46,537 nt of DNA, taken from assembly GCA_040006675.1 (NCBI GenBank), contig JBDTWM010000005.1, forward strand, positions 1-46,537. The letters run 5' to 3'. Source of the stretch: Austwickia sp040006675. GTDB taxonomy: Bacteria > Actinomycetota > Actinomycetes > Actinomycetales > Dermatophilaceae. Below the pieces are notes generated by a model that ran no database searches, was not told where the DNA came from, and worked only from the letters and a program-made list of their open reading frames with translations. Both the position numbers and the translations under genes were made by a program. Numbering within the stretch: position 1 is the first letter of the stretch; each line of letters starts with the position of its first letter. Below are positions 42,255-46,537 of the stretch, piece after piece.

Positions 42255-45200
42255 TCAGCGGAGGTGGGCGTCCTCGACCTTCTCCATCGCCTGATAGATG
42301 CGTTTCTCCGAGACCGGGTAGGCGGTGCGCAGCGTCTGCGCGAAGAGGCTGACGCGCAGCTCCTCCACCATCCAGCGAAGGTCGCGGACGCCCTGCGCTC
42401 CCCGCTGGCTCGGCGGCAACGCGGCGAGCAGCTTGGACCGCTCGGCCTCCACGCGAGCGATCGTCTCGGCCCGCATCGCGTCACGGGCCAGCTCGCCCGG
42501 AGCCTTGTCGAGGCGCAGGGACATCGCGGCGAGGTAGCGCGGCAGGTGGCGCAGGTGCTCCAGGCCGGTGGCGGCGACGAAGCCGCCGTACACCAGCCCA
42601 CTCAGCTGGGCGGCGAGATCGTCGCGCAAACCCGCGGCGGCGGGTGCCTTGATCGAGTCCAGGACCAGTCGGACCTGCAGGGTTCGATCGAGGATGGGAT
42701 GCACCAGCTCGACGATCTCGACCACCTGGGGGACGATCTCGCGCCGCACAGCATCGAGCGTCTCGTCGAACTCGGCGGCCGTACGGACGCGGCGGGACGC
42801 GCTCGCGGCCACCTGGCGGGCGACGATCGCATCGACGGCGGCCGCGAGCACGTCGTCCAGCAGCGCATCGACGGAGCCGTGGGGGTTGTGCCCGAGGGCG
42901 AGCCGCTGCGCGTTGCTGAGTAGCCCGAGGATCCGCTTCCACGGCACGGTCGTGTTCAGCAGCAGCAGTCGCCGCACGCCGAGCCGGTCGGCGGCGGCCT
43001 GCTCGGCCGGGCTGGCCAGCACCTGGACGGCGACGCTGTCGCCCTCGTCGACCAGGGCCGGGAAGCCCTGGATCGTGGCGTCTCCCCGCGCGGCCTCGAA
43101 CGTGTCGGGCAGCTCGCCGAGCGACCAGGAGGTCAGGCCGCGGCGCTCGAGGGCGCCGGCCGCCTGCTGCATGGTGCGCCGCACCGTCGGCGCGAGGGTG
43201 TGCTGCAGCTCGCCGAGGTCGGTGCCCTCGGCGAGACGCCGGCGTCGGGAGTCCTGGACCCGGAAGGTCATCCGCAGATGGTCGGGCAGCCGAGTCGGGT
43301 CGAACGCGCCCGGGGCGACCCGGCGGCCGGTGGCGATGAACAGGCCACGGGCGAGTTCCTCCGCGAAGGTGAGCCCGGACGCGGGGCCTGAGCCGTCCTC
43401 CGGGTCCGCACCGAGGCGTCCGCCGGCGCTGATCGAGGCGAGGGCCGCGCGGGCCCGGTCGGGGGCGGGCACGAACTGAGTACGCACCGCCTTGGGCAAG
43501 GTCTTGACGTACGCCGTGGCGAGCTCCTCGCGCAGCCCAGGCACGAGCCAGTCGAAGCCGACGTCTTGGACCTGGTTGAGCACGTCGAGCGGAAGGTGAC
43601 AGGTGACACCGTCGGCGTCGGTGCCGGGCTCGAACTGGTAGCTGAGCGCGAACGTCAGCTCACCCTGGTGCCAGTCGTGCGGGAAGGCGGCCAGCAGGGC
43701 CGGATCCACGGCGTCGGCCTCCCCCGCGAGGAGCACGCCCTCGGTGAAGGTCAGCAGGTCGGGGCTGCGCCGTCGGGTCTTCTTCCACCAGGTGTCGAAG
43801 TGCGCCGCGGACGTGACGTCGGCGGGGATCCGCTCGTCATAGAAGCGCGCGAGGTCCTCGTCGTCGACCACGAGGTCGCGGCGCCGGGCCCGGGATTCCA
43901 GGTCGGCCAGCCGGGCGAGGAGCTTGCGGTTGTCGTGGAAGAACCGGTGCGGGGTCTGCCAGTCCCCCTCCACCAGGGCGTGGCGGATGAACAGGTCCCG
44001 GGAGGTCTCCGGGTCGATCCGCGCGTAGGCGACCACGCGGTCCGTGACCAGCGGGACGCCGTACAGGGTGACCCGCTCGGTGGCGACCGCCGACCCGAGC
44101 GAGGCGCTCCAACGGGGTTCGGAGTAGCTGCGCTTCACGACGTGCGCCGCGAGCGGCTCGATCTCGTCGGGGTCGGTGGTCGCGACGGTGCGCGCCCACA
44201 GGCGGGTGGTCTCCACGAGTTCGGCGGCCATCACCCACTGGGGACGGGCACGGAACAGCGCCGAGCCCGGCTGGATCGCGAAGCGCGCGCCGCGGGCGCC
44301 GAGGAAGTCACGCTTCTCGCGGTCGAACATCCCGATGTGTGACAGGAGGCCGGCGAGGAGGGCGCGCCGTACGGCGTCGGGCGGCGCTGCCGCGTCGTTG
44401 GGGGTGAGGCTCATCTCGCGGGCCGCGACGCGCAGCTGGGCGTGGAGGTCCTGCCATTCACGGATCCGCAGGTAGTGCAGGTATTCAGCCTTGCACATCC
44501 GGCGGAACGCGCTGCCGGACAGGTCCTTCTGCTGCTTCTTGAGATAACGCCACAGATTGAGTATGCCCGTGAAGTCCGACTCGTCGTCTCGGAACCGGGC
44601 GTGCGACTGGCTGGCTTGAGGCGCCTTGTCCACGGGCCGCTCGCGCACGTCCTGGATGGACAGCGACGAGGCGATGATCAGGATTTCGCGCAGGCAGCCC
44701 TCGCCGTCGGCGGCGAGCACCATGCGGGCCAGCCGCGGGTCGAGCGGGATGCGGGCGAGGCGGCGGCCGATGTCGGTGAGGCGGCGGCGCGGGTCCTTCG
44801 CGCCGGGGTCGATCGCACCCAGCTCGTGCAGCAGGCGCAGGCCGTCGGTGATGGCGCGCCCGTCGGGCCGGTCCACGAACGGGAAGCGGGCCAGGTCGCC
44901 GAGGTCGAGGTCGCTCATCTGCAGGATCACGGACGCGAGGTTGGTCCGCACGATCTCCGGCTCGGTGAACGCGGGCCGCGCCTCGAAGTCCTCCTCGCTG
45001 AACAGCCGGATCGCGATCCCGTCGGCGAGGCGCCCGCACCGCCCGGAGCGCTGCGTGGCGCTGGCCTGGCTGATCGGTTCGATGGGCAGGCGCTGCACCT
45101 TGGTGCGCTGGCTGTAACGGCTGATCCGGGCGGTGCCGGTGTCCACGACGTAACGGATCCCCGGCACGGTGAGCGAGGTTTCAGCGACGTTGGTCGCCAC

Positions 45201-46493
45201 GACGATGCGCCGACCGCCGTGTGGAGCGAAGACCCTATCCTGCTCGACGGCCGACAGCCGTGAGAAGAGCGGGACCACCTCGGTCTCCGGCAACTCCATC
45301 GCGGCCAGCGCCTCGCACGCGTCCCGGATCTCCCGCTCGCCGGAGCAGAAGACCAGGATGTCGTGGCGGTCGTCCGCGGCGACCCGCCGGGCCACCCGAT
45401 CGCCGGCGCCGCGCCCGGCGCCCCCGCCGATCCCGCCGGAGCCGGCCGCTCCCCCGCCCTCGGTCCACAGCTCTTCGACGGCCTCGCCGATGCCGGTGAC
45501 CTGGTCCACCTCGGTCTCGACGGGGTGGCCACCCGGGGTGAGGCTCGGTGTGCGGCGCAGCAGCGGCCGATAGCGGACCTCGACGGGATAGGTGCGCCCC
45601 GAGACTTCGATGATCGGCGCTGGATTGCCGTCGCGCGCGAAGTGCCGGGCGAAGCGCTCCGGGTCGATCGTGGCCGAGGTGACGATCACCTTCAGATCCG
45701 GCCGGCGGGGCAGGAGTTGTTGGAGGTAGCCCAGGAGGAAGTCGATCGTGAGGCTGCGCTCGTGCGCCTCGTCGATGATGATCGTGTCGTAACGGCGCAG
45801 GTCACGGTCGCGGCGCAGTTCGCTGAGCAGGACGCCGTCGGTCATCACCTTGACGAGGGTGTCGCGGCTCGTGTGGTCGGCGAAGCGAACCTGGTAGCCC
45901 ACGATCCCGCCGACGTCGACGGACAGCTCGTCGGCGAGGCGGGCCGCGACCGAGCGCGCGGCGATCCGCCGGGGTTGGGTGTGCCCGATCTGGCCCGCGA
46001 TGCCGCGTCCGAGCTCCAGGCAGATCTTCGGGATCTGCGTGGTCTTGCCCGACCCGGTCTCCCCCGCGATCACGACGACCTGGTGGTCGCGGATCGCGGC
46101 GGCGATCTCCTCGCGACGGGCGCTGACGGGCAGGTCGGGGTACGTGATCTCGGGGACCGACGCCCGCCGCGCGGCCCACCGCGACTCATCCACGACCCGG
46201 GGACCGTTCGCCCGCCGCCGCGCCCGCTGGCCCTGGTCGCGATCGCGCCGGTCCGCACCGTCGCGGTCGCCCTCGGACCGCACGCTTCGCCGTCCCCCGG
46301 ACCGAGACGACTCATCCGTACGAGGGGGGCGGGCGCGCACGTCGGGCCCGTCGGCGCCGGACCGCGACGACCCCTGCGTACGAGGCGGGCGGCCGGAGCT
46401 CTTCGCAGGTCGACGCCCCGAGCCGCCCCCGGTCTTGCGGCTCCCCGGATCCGGCGACGGATCCCGAGCAGGCTGCGGGGGCTGGTACGGCAC
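42255..46493 (-). CDS. hrpA: ATP-dependent RNA helicase HrpA
   Basis: A DEAH-box RNA helicase of about 1,412 residues. The N-terminal about 110 residues are disordered, rich in Arg/Ser/Gly and contain two similar blocks (RPPRTQGSSRSG and RPPRTDESSRSG). The helicase core has Walker A GETGSGKTTQ (about residue 144), TQPRRIAARSVA, DEAH followed by ERSLTIDFLLGYL (about 241), SATIDPERF, ATNVAETSLTVPGI and QRSGRCGRL. A Gly-rich insert (GGGAAGSGGIGGGAGRGAG) lies in the second RecA domain. The HrpA-type helical, OB and DUF3418 C-terminal regions follow. GTG at 46491-46493 lies seven bases after the -10-like TATCCT, suggesting a leaderless mRNA; a GTG at 46518-46520 would add nine residues. Confidence 0.92.
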   Translation of the reverse strand: MPYQPPQPARDPSPDPGSRKTGGGSGRRPAKSSGRPPRTQGSSRSGADGPDVRARPPRTDESSRSGGRRSVRSEGDRDGADRRDRDQGQRARRRANGPRVVDESRWAARRASVPEITYPDLPVSARREEIAAAIRDHQVVVIAGETGSGKTTQIPKICLELGRGIAGQIGHTQPRRIAARSVAARLADELSVDVGGIVGYQVRFADHTSRDTLVKVMTDGVLLSELRRDRDLRRYDTIIIDEAHERSLTIDFLLGYLQQLLPRRPDLKVIVTSATIDPERFARHFARDGNPAPIIEVSGRTYPVEVRYRPLLRRTPSLTPGGHPVETEVDQVTGIGEAVEELWTEGGGAAGSGGIGGGAGRGAGDRVARRVAADDRHDILVFCSGEREIRDACEALAAMELPETEVVPLFSRLSAVEQDRVFAPHGGRRIVVATNVAETSLTVPGIRYVVDTGTARISRYSQRTKVQRLPIEPISQASATQRSGRCGRLADGIAIRLFSEEDFEARPAFTEPEIVRTNLASVILQMSDLDLGDLARFPFVDRPDGRAITDGLRLLHELGAIDPGAKDPRRRLTDIGRRLARIPLDPRLARMVLAADGEGCLREILIIASSLSIQDVRERPVDKAPQASQSHARFRDDESDFTGILNLWRYLKKQQKDLSGSAFRRMCKAEYLHYLRIREWQDLHAQLRVAAREMSLTPNDAAAPPDAVRRALLAGLLSHIGMFDREKRDFLGARGARFAIQPGSALFRARPQWVMAAELVETTRLWARTVATTDPDEIEPLAAHVVKRSYSEPRWSASLGSAVATERVTLYGVPLVTDRVVAYARIDPETSRDLFIRHALVEGDWQTPHRFFHDNRKLLARLADLESRARRRDLVVDDEDLARFYDERIPADVTSAAHFDTWWKKTRRRSPDLLTFTEGVLLAGEADAVDPALLAAFPHDWHQGELTFALSYQFEPGTDADGVTCHLPLDVLNQVQDVGFDWLVPGLREELATAYVKTLPKAVRTQFVPAPDRARAALASISAGGRLGADPEDGSGPASGLTFAEELARGLFIATGRRVAPGAFDPTRLPDHLRMTFRVQDSRRRRLAEGTDLGELQHTLAPTVRRTMQQAAGALERRGLTSWSLGELPDTFEAARGDATIQGFPALVDEGDSVAVQVLASPAEQAAADRLGVRRLLLLNTTVPWKRILGLLSNAQRLALGHNPHGSVDALLDDVLAAAVDAIVARQVAASASRRVRTAAEFDETLDAVRREIVPQVVEIVELVHPILDRTLQVRLVLDSIKAPAAAGLRDDLAAQLSGLVYGGFVAATGLEHLRHLPRYLAAMSLRLDKAPGELARDAMRAETIARVEAERSKLLAALPPSQRGAQGVRDLRWMVEELRVSLFAQTLRTAYPVSEKRIYQAMEKVEDAHLR

Positions 46494-46500
46494 GCCGATC

Positions 46501-46506
46501 AGGATA
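46501..46506 (-). promoter_or_regulatory. -10 box of a probable leaderless hrpA transcript
   Basis: TATCCT on the minus strand (46506-46501), followed by seven bases and the GTG at 46493. No ribosome binding site precedes this GTG and no clear -35 is visible before the window edge. Confidence 0.45.
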
Positions 46507-46537
46507 GGTGCCGCGCACACGACACGGCCGGTCGCCC

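Overview
This is a GC-rich (roughly 70 %) chromosomal stretch of an actinobacterium. The evidence is: GTG starts and 4-base ATGA/GTGA overlaps throughout; the hrcA-dnaJ-rsmE-phoH-ybeY-CBS/DUF21-era gene order; a principal sigma factor with a long Ala/Lys-rich N-terminus; and actinobacterial families such as DUF3097, DUF4192, DUF1206, PAC2 and UspA. The set suggests Micrococcales, perhaps the Dermatophilaceae/Intrasporangiaceae group, but the genus is not settled by what I can see. No tRNA, rRNA, CRISPR, insertion sequence or prophage was recognised.

Layout. 1-1163: a membrane-anchored PI-PLC-like protein cut by the window edge and broken by a one-base frameshift. 1362-8195 (minus): stress/ribosome operon hrcA-dnaJ-rsmE-phoH-ybeY-CBS protein-era, with a CIRCE operator in front of hrcA. 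8269-13712 (plus): DUF3097 protein, an NrtR-like Nudix regulator, then nadA-nadB-nadC with their own promoter (de novo NAD synthesis). 13789-14327: a RelBE-type toxin-antitoxin pair whose -10 lies in a perfect palindrome, followed by about 440 bases without an intact gene that may hold a decayed second antitoxin. 14766-18703 (minus): lepA-trmB-hemW. 18901-21430 (minus): quinone oxidoreductase-like protein, a fragment resembling the start of a pyridoxamine-phosphate-oxidase-like gene, a GNAT acetyltransferase and an unknown membrane protein.

21566-27924: a complete sialic acid catabolic locus. On the minus strand nanA-nanK-nanE-nagB-nagA convert N-acetylneuraminate to fructose-6-phosphate; a divergent sodium:solute symporter is the probable importer. 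28038-33617 is accessory: a small HHY-motif membrane protein, a large lipoprotein, a 52-residue membrane protein, and an 848-residue protein that joins a degenerate acyl-CoA-synthetase-like domain to a complete YeiH/UPF0324 transporter. This fusion is the strongest candidate for something undescribed. 33816-35518: PemK-like protein with a minisatellite-encoded Ser-Gly linker, a GNAT acetyltransferase and a DedA protein. 35621-37231: rpoD/sigA. 37552-42140: UspA, DUF4192, EcsC, DUF1206 and PAC2 proteins. 42255-46493: HrpA helicase.

All functional calls rest on motif recognition by eye; no database search was run.
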